Of a DNA stretch of 64,000 nucleotides, positions 36,312 through 45,824 are shown one piece after another (positions within the stretch are counted from its first letter, which is position 1; each line of letters starts with the position of its first letter). The stretch lies in assembly GCF_029814935.1 (NCBI RefSeq), contig NZ_CP104582.1, forward strand, positions 1,798,001 through 1,862,000. The letters are read 5' to 3'. The position numbers and the translations under genes are program-made. The notes beneath the pieces are model-generated. The model saw only the letters and a program-made list of their open reading frames with translations, did not search any database and was not told the DNA's origin. Source of the DNA: Pseudomonas sp. GD03919 (GTDB taxonomy: Bacteria > Pseudomonadota > Gammaproteobacteria > Pseudomonadales > Pseudomonadaceae).

Positions 36312-37329
36312 CAATCGTACCGCTACCAAGCTGACCAAGCTGACCAAGGTCGACAAAGCCGCCGTTCTCCTGCTCTCGCTGGGCGAGACCGATGCCGCGC
36401 AGGTGCTGCGCCACCTCGGGCCGAAGGAAGTACAGCGCGTCGGCGTCGCCATGGCCGGCATGCGCAATATCCACCGCGAGCAGGTCAAGCAGGTCATGGG
36501 TGAGTTCGTCGAGATCGTCGGCGACCAGACCAGCTTGGGTGTCGGCTCCGACGGCTATATCCGCAAGATGCTCACTGCGGCGCTGGGCGAGGACAAGGCG
36601 GGCAATCTCATCGACCGTATTCTCCTGGGCGGTAGTACCAGCGGCCTGGACAGCCTGAAATGGATGGAGCCGCGCGCCGTTGCCGATGTGATTCGTTACG
36701 AACACCCGCAGATCCAGGCCATCGTGGTCGCCTACCTCGACCCGGACCAGGCGGCCGAGGTGCTCAGTCACTTCGATCACAAGGTACGCTTGGACATCGT
36801 TCTGCGGGTGTCGTCGCTGAACACCGTGCAGCCGGCCGCGCTGAAGGAGCTCAACCAGATTCTCGAGAAACAATTCTCCGGCAGCGCCAATGCCACGCGC
36901 GCCGCCATGGGCGGCGTCAAGCGTGCGGCGGACATCATGAACTTCCTCGACAGCTCGGTGGAAGGCCAGTTGATGGACTCCATTCGCGAACTGGACGAAG
37001 ACCTGTCGATGCAGATCGAAGACCTGATGTTCGTCTTCGACAACCTGGCCGATGTCGACGACCGTGGCATCCAGGCGCTGATGCGCGAGGTCTCATCCGA
37101 AGTGCTGGTGCTGGCACTCAAAGGGGCCGACGACGCGATCAAGGAGAAGGTGTTCAAGAACATGTCCAAGCGCGCTGCCGAGCTGCTGCGTGACGACCTG
37201 GAGGCCAAGGGGCCTGTGCGGGTCAGCGACGTGGAAGCGGCGCAGAAGGAAATTCTCACCATTGCCCGCCGTATGGCCGAGGCCGGCGAGATCGTGCTTG
37301 GCGGCAAGGGTGGCGAGGAGATGGTTTAG
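36304..37329 (+). CDS. fliG: flagellar motor switch protein FliG
   Basis: Rotor protein that transmits torque from the stators and binds FliF and FliM. 341 residues with the three ARM-like domains: KVDKAAVLLLSLGETDAAQV (N), YEHPQIQAIVVAYLDPDQAA (middle) and MREVSSEVLVLALKGADDAI (C), the last with the charged residues that face the stator. It overlaps fliF, showing translational coupling. A 283-bp inverted-repeat element follows immediately after its stop. Confidence 0.96.
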   Translation: MSDNRTATKLTKLTKVDKAAVLLLSLGETDAAQVLRHLGPKEVQRVGVAMAGMRNIHREQVKQVMGEFVEIVGDQTSLGVGSDGYIRKMLTAALGEDKAGNLIDRILLGGSTSGLDSLKWMEPRAVADVIRYEHPQIQAIVVAYLDPDQAAEVLSHFDHKVRLDIVLRVSSLNTVQPAALKELNQILEKQFSGSANATRAAMGGVKRAADIMNFLDSSVEGQLMDSIRELDEDLSMQIEDLMFVFDNLADVDDRGIQALMREVSSEVLVLALKGADDAIKEKVFKNMSKRAAELLRDDLEAKGPVRVSDVEAAQKEILTIARRMAEAGEIVLGGKGGEEMV

Positions 37330-37612
37330 CAGGGTCTGTTCCCGTTTCGCCACGGCCGCGCCGGAGCCAGTTTTTGCGCGGGGCAAGGCATGAGGAGAGA
37401 AGTTTGGTCATTGCAAATGAACGACGAATAACGCAGCAGCGCGCTAAAACCGGCCCGGCCCTTCGGGTTGCGCGGCAAATGGCGCCAGGCTGCGTTGTGG
37501 AGCTTGGCAAGGGAGCGACCATTACCTGCGCTCCACGCCTGCGGAACGCCGCCCGACCATGGCGCCATTTGGCGCAGCAACGCGGCTCGCGTCGAAACGG
37601 GAACAGACCCTG
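37330..37612. mobile_element. 283-bp MITE-like element between fliG and fliH
   Basis: The segment is bounded by perfect 20-base terminal inverted repeats, CAGGGTCTGTTCCCGTTTCG at 37330-37349 and its reverse complement at 37593-37612. It begins directly after the fliG TAG and ends directly before the fliH ATG. It has no convincing coding sequence of its own. No target duplication is obvious. Neighbouring flg/fli genes in this operon are otherwise tightly packed or overlapping, so this is an insertion. Family unknown; a non-autonomous derivative of an insertion sequence is the likeliest explanation. Confidence 0.8.
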
Positions 37613-38413
37613 ATGGCAGCCAAGGAGCCCGAGAGCGAGCTGATTCGCGCCAAGGATCTGGGCATCTTCGACCGCTGGGCACTGCCCAGCTTCGACGCAC
37701 CCGGCGAAGAGTCAGAGGCTGCCGAGGCCTCGGCCGAAGAGCCCGCGCCAGCTCCCGTCGAAGCCGAGCCCGAGGACAGCGGGCAAGTGGAAGAAATTGC
37801 CATCGAGGATGTCAAACCGCTGACGCTCGATGAACTGGAAGCCATCCGCCAGGATGCCTACAACGAAGGCTTTGCCGCTGGCGAGAAGGATGGTTTTCAT
37901 GCCGGCCAGATCAAAGCTAGGCAGGAGGCCGATGTCGCACTGGCAGTCAAGGTCGGCAGCCTGGAAAAACTCATGGCGCAGCTGCTCGATCCGATTGCCG
38001 AGCAGGACCAGCAGATGGAAGTGGCCATGGTGCGCCTGGTCAGCCATATGGTGCGTGAGGTGATTCAGCGCGAGCTGAATACCGACTCCAGCCAGATCCG
38101 CCAGGTGCTGCGCGAGGCGCTCAAACTGCTGCCAATGGGCGCGGATAACGTGCGTATCCATGTGAATCCGCAGGATTTCGACACGATCAAGGCCTTGCGC
38201 GAACGTCACGAGGAAAGCTGGCGCATCCTCGAGGATGACAGCCTGCTGCCCGGCGGTTGCCGTATCGAGTCCGAGCACAGTCAGATCGACGCCAGTGTCG
38301 AAACGCGCATGGCGCAGGCGCTCAAGCAACTGTTCGAGCAGCAGCGCACACAGAGCACGCAATTGCCGGAAGCGGACATCAACCTGGATCTGGACAGCGG
38401 CGATGCGCCTTGA
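37613..38413 (+). CDS. fliH: flagellar assembly protein FliH
   Basis: Regulator of the export ATPase FliI in the cytoplasm. 266 residues starting [20 protein letters not shown], followed by an acidic, Pro/Ala/Glu-rich segment, a [20 protein letters not shown] region with the FliH GxxxG-like repeat, and the conserved C-terminal half with [19 protein letters not shown] and [11 protein letters not shown]. The ATG at 37613 abuts the inverted-repeat element, so its ribosome site must lie inside the element's terminal repeat (ACGGGAACAG), which is weak. It overlaps fliI by 11 bases. Confidence 0.94.
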   Translation: MAAKEPESELIRAKDLGIFDRWALPSFDAPGEESEAAEASAEEPAPAPVEAEPEDSGQVEEIAIEDVKPLTLDELEAIRQDAYNEGFAAGEKDGFHAGQIKARQEADVALAVKVGSLEKLMAQLLDPIAEQDQQMEVAMVRLVSHMVREVIQRELNTDSSQIRQVLREALKLLPMGADNVRIHVNPQDFDTIKALRERHEESWRILEDDSLLPGGCRIESEHSQIDASVETRMAQALKQLFEQQRTQSTQLPEADINLDLDSGDAP

Positions 38414-39749
38414 GCGGGTGAGCTTCGCCCGGCGTCTGGAGGGCTACTGCGACGCAATCAGCCTGCCCGGCCAACCGATACTCGAAGGCCGTCTGTTACG
38501 CATGGTTGGCCTCACCCTGGAGGCCGAAGGCCTGCGTGCGGCCGTTGGCAGCCGTTGCCTGGTGATCAACGACGACAGTTACCACCCGGTTCAGGTCGAG
38601 GCCGAGGTGATGGGCTTCTCCGGTGGCAAGATCTACCTGATGCCGGTAGGCAGTCTCGCCGGTATCGCACCGGGGGCGCGCGTGGTGCCGTTGCCCGATG
38701 CCGGACGTTTGCCCATGGGCATGTCCATGCTTGGCCGGGTGCTCGATGGTGCCGGGCGTGCGCTGGATGGCAAGGGTGGGATGAAGGCCGAGGACTGGGT
38801 ACCGCTGGACGGGCCGACCATCAACCCGCTCAAGCGTCATCCGATCAGCGAGCCGCTGGATGTCGGCATCCGCAGCATCAACGGCCTGCTCACCGTGGGC
38901 CGCGGCCAGCGTCTGGGTCTGTTCGCCGGTACCGGTGTGGGTAAATCCGTGCTGTTGGGCATGATGACGCGCTTCACCGAGGCCGAGATCATCGTCGTCG
39001 GCCTGATCGGTGAACGGGGTCGCGAGGTCAAGGAGTTCATCGACGAGATTCTCGGCGAGGAGGGCATCAAGCGTTCGGTGGTGGTGGCATCACCGGCCGA
39101 CGATGCGCCGCTGATGCGCCTGCGCGCGGCGCAGTACTGCACCCGCATCGCCGAGTACTTCCGCGACAAGGGCAAGAACGTCCTGCTGCTGATGGATTCG
39201 CTGACCCGTTACGCCCAGGCCCAGCGCGAAATCGCCCTGGCCATTGGTGAGCCGCCTGCCACCAAGGGGTATCCGCCTTCGGTGTTTGCCAAGCTGCCCA
39301 AGCTGGTCGAGCGTGCCGGCAATGCCGAAGCCGGCGGTGGTTCGATCACCGCGTTCTACACGGTGCTGAGTGAGGGTGATGATCAGCAGGACCCCATCGC
39401 CGATGCTGCCCGTGGTGTGCTCGACGGACACTTCGTCCTGTCCCGCCGTTTGGCGGAAGAGGGGCACTATCCGGCGATCGACATCGAGGCCTCGATCAGC
39501 CGGGTCATGCCGCAGGTCGTGCCGCCGGAGCAGCTCAAGCAGGCACAGCGCTTCAAGCAGCTGTGGTCACGTTATCAGCAGAGCCGCGATCTGATCAGCG
39601 TGGGTGCCTACGTGCCGGGCGGTGATGCGGATACCGATCAGGCCATCGCCCGTCAGCCGGTCATGGCTCAATACCTGCGCCAGGGGCTGGACGAAAGCGT
39701 CGGCATGCCGCAGAGCCGGGAGCAACTGGCTGCCGTTCTGGGGCAATGA
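38403..39749 (+). CDS. fliI: flagellar export ATPase FliI
   Basis: F1-like ATPase that energises flagellar type III export. Walker A is [15 protein letters not shown] near residue 175, the Walker B strand is [18 protein letters not shown], and the type III ATPase signature [17 protein letters not shown] follows. 448 residues with start [18 protein letters not shown]. The longer upstream frame overlaps fliH entirely and is not real. fliJ follows after 46 bases. Confidence 0.96.
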   Translation: MRLERVSFARRLEGYCDAISLPGQPILEGRLLRMVGLTLEAEGLRAAVGSRCLVINDDSYHPVQVEAEVMGFSGGKIYLMPVGSLAGIAPGARVVPLPDAGRLPMGMSMLGRVLDGAGRALDGKGGMKAEDWVPLDGPTINPLKRHPISEPLDVGIRSINGLLTVGRGQRLGLFAGTGVGKSVLLGMMTRFTEAEIIVVGLIGERGREVKEFIDEILGEEGIKRSVVVASPADDAPLMRLRAAQYCTRIAEYFRDKGKNVLLLMDSLTRYAQAQREIALAIGEPPATKGYPPSVFAKLPKLVERAGNAEAGGGSITAFYTVLSEGDDQQDPIADAARGVLDGHFVLSRRLAEEGHYPAIDIEASISRVMPQVVPPEQLKQAQRFKQLWSRYQQSRDLISVGAYVPGGDADTDQAIARQPVMAQYLRQGLDESVGMPQSREQLAAVLGQ

Positions 39750-39795
39750 TGGCGTTGCTCAGGGTATTTTTCGTCATCGCTGAGGTCGGACATCG

Positions 39796-40239
39796 ATGAG
39801 TCTCAGTCGCGCAAAGCGTCTGCAGCCGGTCGTCGAGATGGCAGAAAAGGCCGAGCGTGAGGCCGCGCGGCAGCTTGGCCATTGCCAGGGGCTGGTGGGG
39901 CAGGCCGAGGCCAAGCTGGGTGAGCTGGAGCGCTTTCGCGGCGACTACCAGCAGCAGTGGATCACTGAAGGCAGCAAGGGGGTCTCCGGCCAGTGGTTGA
40001 TGAACTACCAGCGCTTTCTGTCGCAACTGGAAACGGCGGTCGGTCAGCAGCAGCAGAGCCTGGAATGGCACCGCGCCAACCTGGAGAAGGTACGGGCGCT
40101 GTGGCAGCAGCGTTATGCGCGTCTCGAAGGGCTGCGCAAGCTGGTGCAGCGTTACCTGGATGAAGCCCGTATGGCCGAGGACAAGCGCGAGCAAAAACTG
40201 CTCGACGAACTGGCGCAACGCCTGAGCGAACGCAACTGA
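39796..40239 (+). CDS. fliJ: flagellar export protein FliJ
   Basis: A 147-residue coiled-coil protein that works with FliI and FlhA in export. The sequence is helical throughout, with heptad-like LGELERFRGDYQQQW and LVQRYLDEARMAEDKREQKL, as in FliJ. It is the last gene of fliEFGHIJ. Identification rests on size, helical character and position after fliI. Confidence 0.9.
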   Translation: MSLSRAKRLQPVVEMAEKAEREAARQLGHCQGLVGQAEAKLGELERFRGDYQQQWITEGSKGVSGQWLMNYQRFLSQLETAVGQQQQSLEWHRANLEKVRALWQQRYARLEGLRKLVQRYLDEARMAEDKREQKLLDELAQRLSERN

Positions 40240-40332
40240 GCGGCAATAGCAGTTGTTTCGCCGTCTGCCAGATGCTACACCTTCAGACGTGAATCGCCGC
40301 CCATCTGGCAACGTCTCGACAAAGGAGTAGAC

Positions 40333-40638
40333 ATGGCCATCACTTCGCAGCCGTCGGCGGACGGACAAGAGCTGACCATCGTGATTCGCGGGCGCTTCGA
40401 CTTCGCCTCGCATCAGGCCTTTCGTGACGCCTATGAGCGCGTCAGCGTGACGCCCAGGCGTTATCAGGTCGACTTGAGCGAGACCAGTTACCTCGACAGT
40501 TCGGCGTTGGGCATGTTGCTCTTGCTGCGTGACCACGCCGGCGGCGACTCGGCGCAGATCAGCCTGCTCAACTGCAGCAGTGACGTGCGCAAGATCCTGG
40601 CGATCTCCAACTTCGAGCAGCTGTTCCAGATCAGCTGA
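40333..40638 (+). CDS. hsbA: anti-anti-sigma factor (STAS domain), HsbA-like
   Basis: A 101-residue STAS-domain protein. The phosphorylatable serine lies in DLSETSYLDSSALGMLLLL. In P. aeruginosa HsbA is switched by HsbR and interacts with the anti-sigma factor FlgM and a diguanylate cyclase, linking HptB signalling to motility and biofilm. Here the gene is followed two bases later by hsbR and then hptB, the same trio. AAAGGAGTAG provides a strong ribosome site. Confidence 0.85.
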   Translation: MAITSQPSADGQELTIVIRGRFDFASHQAFRDAYERVSVTPRRYQVDLSETSYLDSSALGMLLLLRDHAGGDSAQISLLNCSSDVRKILAISNFEQLFQIS

Positions 40639-40640
40639 GG

Positions 40641-42329
40641 ATGGCTGACCGTCTTGCGGTGCTGATCGCCGAGGACAATGCGGCCGATCGCATGCTGCTG
40701 TCGACCATCGTCAGTCGCCAGGGGCATCGTGTGCTCACCGCCAGCAATGGCCTGGAAGCCGTCGCGCTGTTCGAGCAGGCGCGTCCACAACTGGTGTTGA
40801 TGGATGCGTTGATGCCGGTGATGGATGGCTTCGAGGCGGCCCGGCGCATCAAGCAGAAGGCTGGTGAAGCGCTGGTGCCGATCATCTTCCTCACCTCGTT
40901 GACCGAGGGTGAGGCGCTGGTACGCTGTCTCGAGGCCGGTGGCGACGACTTTCTCGCCAAGCCCTACAACCGGGTGATACTCGAGGCGAAGATCGGTGCA
41001 ATGGATCGTTTGCGCCGTCTGCACGACACCGTACTGCAACAGCGTGACCTGATCGCCCGGCACAACGAGCATCTGCTGCGTGAGCAGCGCGTTGCCAAGG
41101 CGGTATTCGACAAGGTGGCCCACTCCGGCTGCCTGGATGCACCGAACATCAGTTACATGCAGTCGCCCTTCGCCCTGTTCAATGGCGACCTGCTACTGGC
41201 GGCCTACAAGCCGTCCGGTGGTATGCATGTGATGCTGGGGGACTTCACCGGTCATGGTTTGTCCGCCGCCATCGGCGCCATACCGCTGGCCGAGGTGTTT
41301 TATGGCATGACCGCCAAGGGGCATGCGCTGGCCGAGATCCTCCGCGAGATCAATGCCAAGCTCAAGCGTATCCTGCCGGTGGGGGTTTTCTGCTGCGCCA
41401 CCTTGCTCAATATCAGCAGCAAGCGCGGTTTGCTCGAGGTGTGGAACGGCGGGCTGCCCGATGGCTACCTGCTGCATGCCGATGGCCGCCCGCAGCAGCC
41501 GCTGGTGTCCCGCCATCTGCCATTGGGGATTCTCGACCAGGCAGCCTTCAGTGACCGTTGCGAGGTCTATCCACTGGCGCCGGGGGATCGCATCTTTTTG
41601 CTCAGCGACGGCGTGCTCGAGGCCAGCGACCGGCATGGTCAGTTGTTCGGTGAGGCGCGCCTGCTCGAGTTGCTGCAAGCCAATCGGCAGCCGCAGGCAC
41701 TGTTCGATGAGATCCAGCAGGCACTGCTGGCCTTTCGAGGCGAGCAGCATGACGACGTCAGCATGGTTCAGGTCGGGCTTGCCGACGATGAGGAGCGTCC
41801 CCGCCCGCTGGCCTTTGCCGACAGTGGGCAGGTCAGTGTGATGGACTGGTCAGCCAGCTTTGAGTTTCGTGCGCTGAGTCTGCGTCACTTCAATCCGCTG
41901 CCGTTTCTGTTGCAGCTGCTGCTCGATGTCAGGGCGCTGCGCCCGCGTGGCGGCGAGCTGTATACCGTGCTGGCCGAGCTCTATTCCAATGCCCTGGAGC
42001 ATGGGGTGATGAACCTGGATTCCTCGCTCAAGCGCGATGCCAGTGGCTTTGCCGAGTATTACCGGGAGCGGCATCTGCGCCTGGCCTCACTGGATGAGGG
42101 CTATGTGCGCTTTCACCTGCAGATATTGCCGCAGGAGCAGGGCGGCCGCCTGATCGTACAGGTGGAGGATAGCGGGCCAGGTTTCGACCCGGCAGGCCTC
42201 CCCAGTGTGGCCGACGATGCTCTGTGCGGGCGAGGGCTGGCACTGGTGCGTGAGCTCAGCGATGGCCTCGAGCTTTACCCCGACGGCCGTGGCGTTCGCG
42301 TGGAGTTTTGCTGGCTCACTGAGGCATAA
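40641..42329 (+). CDS. hsbR: HsbR-like response regulator with PP2C phosphatase and anti-sigma kinase domains
   Basis: A 562-residue three-domain protein. Receiver domain with Asp55 (LVLMDALMPVMDG) and KPY lysine; SpoIIE/PP2C phosphatase domain with LAAYKPSGGMHVMLGDFTGH and IFLLSDGVLEASD; C-terminal HATPase/serine-kinase domain with LAELYSNALEHGVMN and VQVEDSGPGFDPAG. It is expected to phosphorylate or dephosphorylate the STAS protein next door depending on the phosphorylation state set by HptB. The arrangement matches P. aeruginosa HsbR. Confidence 0.88.
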   Translation: MADRLAVLIAEDNAADRMLLSTIVSRQGHRVLTASNGLEAVALFEQARPQLVLMDALMPVMDGFEAARRIKQKAGEALVPIIFLTSLTEGEALVRCLEAGGDDFLAKPYNRVILEAKIGAMDRLRRLHDTVLQQRDLIARHNEHLLREQRVAKAVFDKVAHSGCLDAPNISYMQSPFALFNGDLLLAAYKPSGGMHVMLGDFTGHGLSAAIGAIPLAEVFYGMTAKGHALAEILREINAKLKRILPVGVFCCATLLNISSKRGLLEVWNGGLPDGYLLHADGRPQQPLVSRHLPLGILDQAAFSDRCEVYPLAPGDRIFLLSDGVLEASDRHGQLFGEARLLELLQANRQPQALFDEIQQALLAFRGEQHDDVSMVQVGLADDEERPRPLAFADSGQVSVMDWSASFEFRALSLRHFNPLPFLLQLLLDVRALRPRGGELYTVLAELYSNALEHGVMNLDSSLKRDASGFAEYYRERHLRLASLDEGYVRFHLQILPQEQGGRLIVQVEDSGPGFDPAGLPSVADDALCGRGLALVRELSDGLELYPDGRGVRVEFCWLTEA

Positions 42330-42359
42330 TCGGCCTCTTGATGTTCAGGGAGTGACCCG

Positions 42360-42713
42360 GTGTCCGATATCCATCTCGACGATGCTGTGCTGGCTGCCTT
42401 GCAGGATGTCATGGAAGACGAATACCCGACATTGCTCGATACCTTCGTCGTTGACTCCGAAGAGCGTTTGCGTATGTTGCATCAGGCGCTGGACGAGGGT
42501 AACGCACAGGAGTTGCGCCTGGCTGCGCACAGCTTCAAGGGCAGTTGCAGCAACATGGGTGCGGTATTGTTGGCCGGCCTGTGCAAGGAGCTGGAGGATG
42601 CAGGTCGGCGCGAGGCGCTGGAACTGGCTCCGGCCCTGATCGAGCAGATCGAACGTGAGTTCGCCATCGTCCGCATCCTGTTCAAATCCGAGCGTCAGCG
42701 CTATCGCGTCTGA
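42360..42713 (+). CDS. hptB: histidine phosphotransfer protein HptB
   Basis: A 117-residue single-domain Hpt protein with phospho-acceptor His57 in LAAHSFKGSCSNMGAVLLAG. In P. aeruginosa HptB collects phosphate from several hybrid kinases and passes it to HsbR. The start is GTG at 42360 after CAGGGAGTGAC. It closes the hsbA-hsbR-hptB group; fliK with its own promoter follows. Confidence 0.88.
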   Translation: MSDIHLDDAVLAALQDVMEDEYPTLLDTFVVDSEERLRMLHQALDEGNAQELRLAAHSFKGSCSNMGAVLLAGLCKELEDAGRREALELAPALIEQIEREFAIVRILFKSERQRYRV

Positions 42714-42728
42714 GGCCTCTGCCGAAGT

Positions 42729-42744
42729 TGGCCCGTCCCTTGCT
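42729..42744 (+). promoter_or_regulatory. sigma-54 promoter of fliK
   Basis: TGGCCCGTCCCTTGCT has the GG-10-GC spacing, 37 bases before fliK. Confidence 0.78.
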
Positions 42745-42781
42745 CTGATCCCGTCACGATTCAATCAGACGGAGAGCGTCC

Positions 42782-44008
42782 ATGTCCGCGTTGCCCGATT
42801 TACGCCTGCAGGCCACGCCTGAGGTGAAGAGTAAAGCGAAGCAGCCGGCCAAAGCGCCGGAACCCAGCAATAACGGTGCTTCCAGCTTTGCCGAGGTCTA
42901 TGCAAGGGAGCGTCAGGCCAAGCCTGGCGAGGGTGCTGGCAGCACTGATAAAACCAGCCCGGAGCAGAGCGCTGATACCGCCAGGGAAGAAACCGAGGCT
43001 GCCCCGACTGCCGCCGAGCAGCCTGTGGTTGCCGCGCCCGGCAACTCCTTGCCGGCCCAGGAAGGGGGGGAAGAAGAGCTCGATCCACTTCTGGCGATGG
43101 CGCTGGGCGGTATTCAGGCTCCGCTGGAGGAGGCTCCGTTAGCCGAAGTGGCACCGGATGTGCCGGCTTTGATCATTAGCGGCGCCGCCCTGGATACCGC
43201 CGAGCAGGGCGAGCCTGTACTGGAAAATGATGCGCTCGACCCACTGGCGCTGCTCAAGCAGTCGATGGAGGAGGCAGGCAAGGCCCAGGCGCCACAGGAT
43301 GCTGCGGTCAAAAGTACCCGAGTGGCGACCAGTACGGATTTCGCCGCAGTCATGGCAGCCATGGGCAAGGGCGAGCCGCTTGCTGAGAGCAGCGAGGAGT
43401 CGATGCTTGAGCTGCCGCTGGAAAGCCTGACCAAGGAATCATTGGAAAGCCTCAAGGACAGCGTGCAGCCCAATCGCCCGGATCAGTTCGTCAGCAAGCT
43501 CAATGTCCTGACTCAGGCGCTCAATCATCAGGTCGGCGCAGCTCAGCGCATGCCGCTGGTGCCGGGGCAGCCAGTGGCCATGCACCAGGCAGGCTGGGGC
43601 GAGGCGATGGTGGATCGGGTCATGTGGCTGTCCAGTCAGAACCTCAAGTCGGCCGAGATCCAGCTGGATCCTGCCGATCTTGGGCGTCTCGAAGTGCGGG
43701 TGAATCTGTCTCAGGATCAGGCCCAGGTGACGTTTGCCAGCCCCAATGCCGGGGTGCGTGATGCGCTGGAAGGTCAGATGCATCGCCTGCGTGAGCTGTT
43801 CGCTCAGCAGGGTATGAACCTGGCTGATGCCAATGTTTCCGATCAGTCGCTCAATCGCGGCTGGCAAGGACAGGGCGAGGGTGGGCGTGACAGTGTGGCT
43901 GGACGCGATGAGCGACTGGGCAGTGAGGAATTGCTCACGGGTGTTCAGCAGGAGGTGCATGGCGAGCGCCTGGTTGCCGGTCGTGGGCTGGTTGACTATT
44001 ACGCCTGA
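42782..44008 (+). CDS. fliK: flagellar hook-length control protein FliK
   Basis: Secreted ruler that stops hook growth and switches the export gate through FlhB. Residues 1-230 are Ala/Glu/Pro-rich and low in complexity, as usual for FliK. The conserved C-terminal domain holds AEIQLDPADLGRLEVRVNLS, QVTFASPNAGVRDALEGQMH and RLRELFAQQGMNLADANVSD. Length 408 aa. It is read from its own sigma-54 site and ends in a strong terminator. Confidence 0.93.
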   Translation: MSALPDLRLQATPEVKSKAKQPAKAPEPSNNGASSFAEVYARERQAKPGEGAGSTDKTSPEQSADTAREETEAAPTAAEQPVVAAPGNSLPAQEGGEEELDPLLAMALGGIQAPLEEAPLAEVAPDVPALIISGAALDTAEQGEPVLENDALDPLALLKQSMEEAGKAQAPQDAAVKSTRVATSTDFAAVMAAMGKGEPLAESSEESMLELPLESLTKESLESLKDSVQPNRPDQFVSKLNVLTQALNHQVGAAQRMPLVPGQPVAMHQAGWGEAMVDRVMWLSSQNLKSAEIQLDPADLGRLEVRVNLSQDQAQVTFASPNAGVRDALEGQMHRLRELFAQQGMNLADANVSDQSLNRGWQGQGEGGRDSVAGRDERLGSEELLTGVQQEVHGERLVAGRGLVDYYA

Positions 44009-44072
44009 GTGGCACGCGCACCGGATGGCGTTACACGGCATGGCCCGACGATGGGCGTTGCTCCGCTAGACT

Positions 44073-44117
44073 TGCATTCGCCCGGGTCATCGAAAGGTGC
44101 TCGGGCGAATGCATTTT
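44073..44117 (+). terminator. Rho-independent terminator after fliK
   Basis: A 12-bp stem TGCATTCGCCCG/CGGGCGAATGCA with a 17-base loop, followed by TTTT. Confidence 0.85.
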
Positions 44118-44183
44118 GGGTGACAGCAGGCAGCTGGAGCTGTTAAATCCGCAGCCCAGAGTTAGACAAGCCTGCTCATATGC

Positions 44184-44199
44184 TGGCATAACACTTGCT
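44184..44199 (+). promoter_or_regulatory. sigma-54 promoter of fliLMNOPQR-flhB
   Basis: TGGCATAACACTTGCT (GG-10-GC), 50 bases upstream of fliL. Confidence 0.88.
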
Positions 44200-44248
44200 C
44201 CTAACCCTTTGAATGCGGAATGAACTCCGATAGTGACGGATTATTGGC

Positions 44249-44770
44249 ATGGCTAAGAAAGAAGCGGCATCGGCTGGGGATGGGCAACCCGCCGGCAAGA
44301 GCAAGCTCAAACTGATCATCCTCATCGTGCTGGGGTTGCTGCTGGCCGTCGGTCTTTCTGTGGGCGGTACCTGGTTCATCCTCAGCAAGGGCGATAAGAG
44401 CGAGGAGGCCAAGTCGGCAGAAGCGGCCGCGTCAGCGGCTCCGGTACGACAGCCAGCTATTTATCAGGACTTGATGCCGGCCTTCGTGGTCAATTTCAAT
44501 TATCAGAATCGCACCCGCTACCTGCAGGTGAGCATGGCCCTGATGAGTCGCGATGCCGCAGGGATGGAGAAGCTCAAGGTACACATGCCGGTACTGCGTA
44601 ATCGCCTGGTGATGCTGCTCTCAGGGCAGGACTTCGCCGCGCTGCAAACGCCGCTGGGCAAGGACATGCTGTTGCAGCAGGCGCTGGCCAGCGTGCAGGA
44701 GCTGGCACAGAAGGAAACCGGCAGCACTGTGGTCGAGCAGGTGCTGTTCACCAATTTCGTGTTGCAGTAG
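44249..44770 (+). CDS. fliL: flagellar basal body-associated protein FliL
   Basis: Single-pass inner-membrane protein that supports the stators. A basic N-terminus (MAKKEAASAGDGQPAGKSK) is followed by the membrane helix LIILIVLGLLLAVGLSVGG (about residues 22-40) and a periplasmic domain with NFNYQNRTRYLQVSMALMSR and VEQVLFTNFVLQ at the end. 173 aa. It starts the operon for switch proteins and export gate. Confidence 0.94.
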   Translation: MAKKEAASAGDGQPAGKSKLKLIILIVLGLLLAVGLSVGGTWFILSKGDKSEEAKSAEAAASAAPVRQPAIYQDLMPAFVVNFNYQNRTRYLQVSMALMSRDAAGMEKLKVHMPVLRNRLVMLLSGQDFAALQTPLGKDMLLQQALASVQELAQKETGSTVVEQVLFTNFVLQ

Positions 44771-44782
44771 CGGGAGCCGAAG

Positions 44783-45754
44783 ATGGCCGTGCAAGACCTG
44801 CTTTCCCAGGACGAGATCGATGCGCTGTTGCATGGCGTCGATGACGGCCTGGTGGAAACCGAGGACGCTGCCGAGCCGGGCAGTGTCAAGCAATATGACC
44901 TGACCAGTCAGGATCGCATCGTCCGTGGACGTATGCCGACCCTGGAGATGATCAACGAGCGTTTCGCTCGTTATACCCGTATCAGCATGTTCAACCTGTT
45001 GCGCCGCTCGGCCGATGTCGCGGTTGGTGGTGTGCAGGTGATGAAGTTCGGCGAGTACGTGCATTCGCTGTATGTGCCCACCAGCCTCAACCTGGTGAAG
45101 ATGAAGCCGTTGCGCGGCACTGGCCTGTTCATCCTCGACGCCAAGCTGGTGTTCAAGCTGGTGGACAACTTCTTCGGTGGCGACGGGCGTCATGCCAAGA
45201 TCGAAGGCCGTGAGTTCACGCCCACCGAACTGCGCGTGGTACGCATGGTGCTCGATCAGGCCTTCGTCGATTTGCGCGAGGCCTGGCATGCCGTGATGGA
45301 TATCAACTTCGAATACGTCAACTCCGAGGTCAATCCGGCGCTGGCCAATATCGTCAGTCCCAGTGAAGTGGTGGTGGTGTCGACCTTCCATATCGAACTC
45401 GACGGTGGTGGTGGTGACCTGCATATCACCATGCCGTACTCGATGATTGAACCGATCCGCGAGATGCTCGATGCCGGCTTTCAGTCCGATGTCGACGATC
45501 AGGACGAGCGCTGGATCAAGGCGCTGCGTGAGGACATCCTCGATGTCAGCGTGCCGCTCGCGGCCACGGTCGCGCGCCGCCAGTTGAAGCTGCGCGACAT
45601 TCTGCACATGCAGCCGGGCGACGTGATTCCGGTGGAGTTGCCGGAGCATGTGGTCATGCGTGCCAATGGCGTACCGACTTTCAAGGTCAAACTAGGCGCA
45701 CACAAGGGCAATCTGGCCCTGCAGGTGCTGGAACCAATCGAACGCCAGCGCTGA
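44783..45754 (+). CDS. fliM: flagellar motor switch protein FliM
   Basis: C-ring protein that binds phospho-CheY and sets rotation direction. The N-terminal CheY-binding peptide LLSQDEIDALLHG is at residues 6-18. The middle CheC-like domain includes VHSLYVPTSLNLVKMKPL, and the C-terminal SpoA domain has LRDILHMQPGDVIPVELPE. Length 323 aa is normal. It lies 12 bases after fliL and 70 before fliN. Confidence 0.96.
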   Translation: MAVQDLLSQDEIDALLHGVDDGLVETEDAAEPGSVKQYDLTSQDRIVRGRMPTLEMINERFARYTRISMFNLLRRSADVAVGGVQVMKFGEYVHSLYVPTSLNLVKMKPLRGTGLFILDAKLVFKLVDNFFGGDGRHAKIEGREFTPTELRVVRMVLDQAFVDLREAWHAVMDINFEYVNSEVNPALANIVSPSEVVVVSTFHIELDGGGGDLHITMPYSMIEPIREMLDAGFQSDVDDQDERWIKALREDILDVSVPLAATVARRQLKLRDILHMQPGDVIPVELPEHVVMRANGVPTFKVKLGAHKGNLALQVLEPIERQR

Positions 45755-45824
45755 AGTGCTGGTCATGCTTCAGGGCCGCTAGGCCCGATGTGAGCGAATA
45801 GCTGAAGCCAGGCGAGGAAAAACG

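Noticed and set aside
34497..36497. Reverse ORF of 666 codons opposite fliF
   Set aside because: Antisense to an unambiguous fliF; long open antisense frames are common in GC-rich genes.
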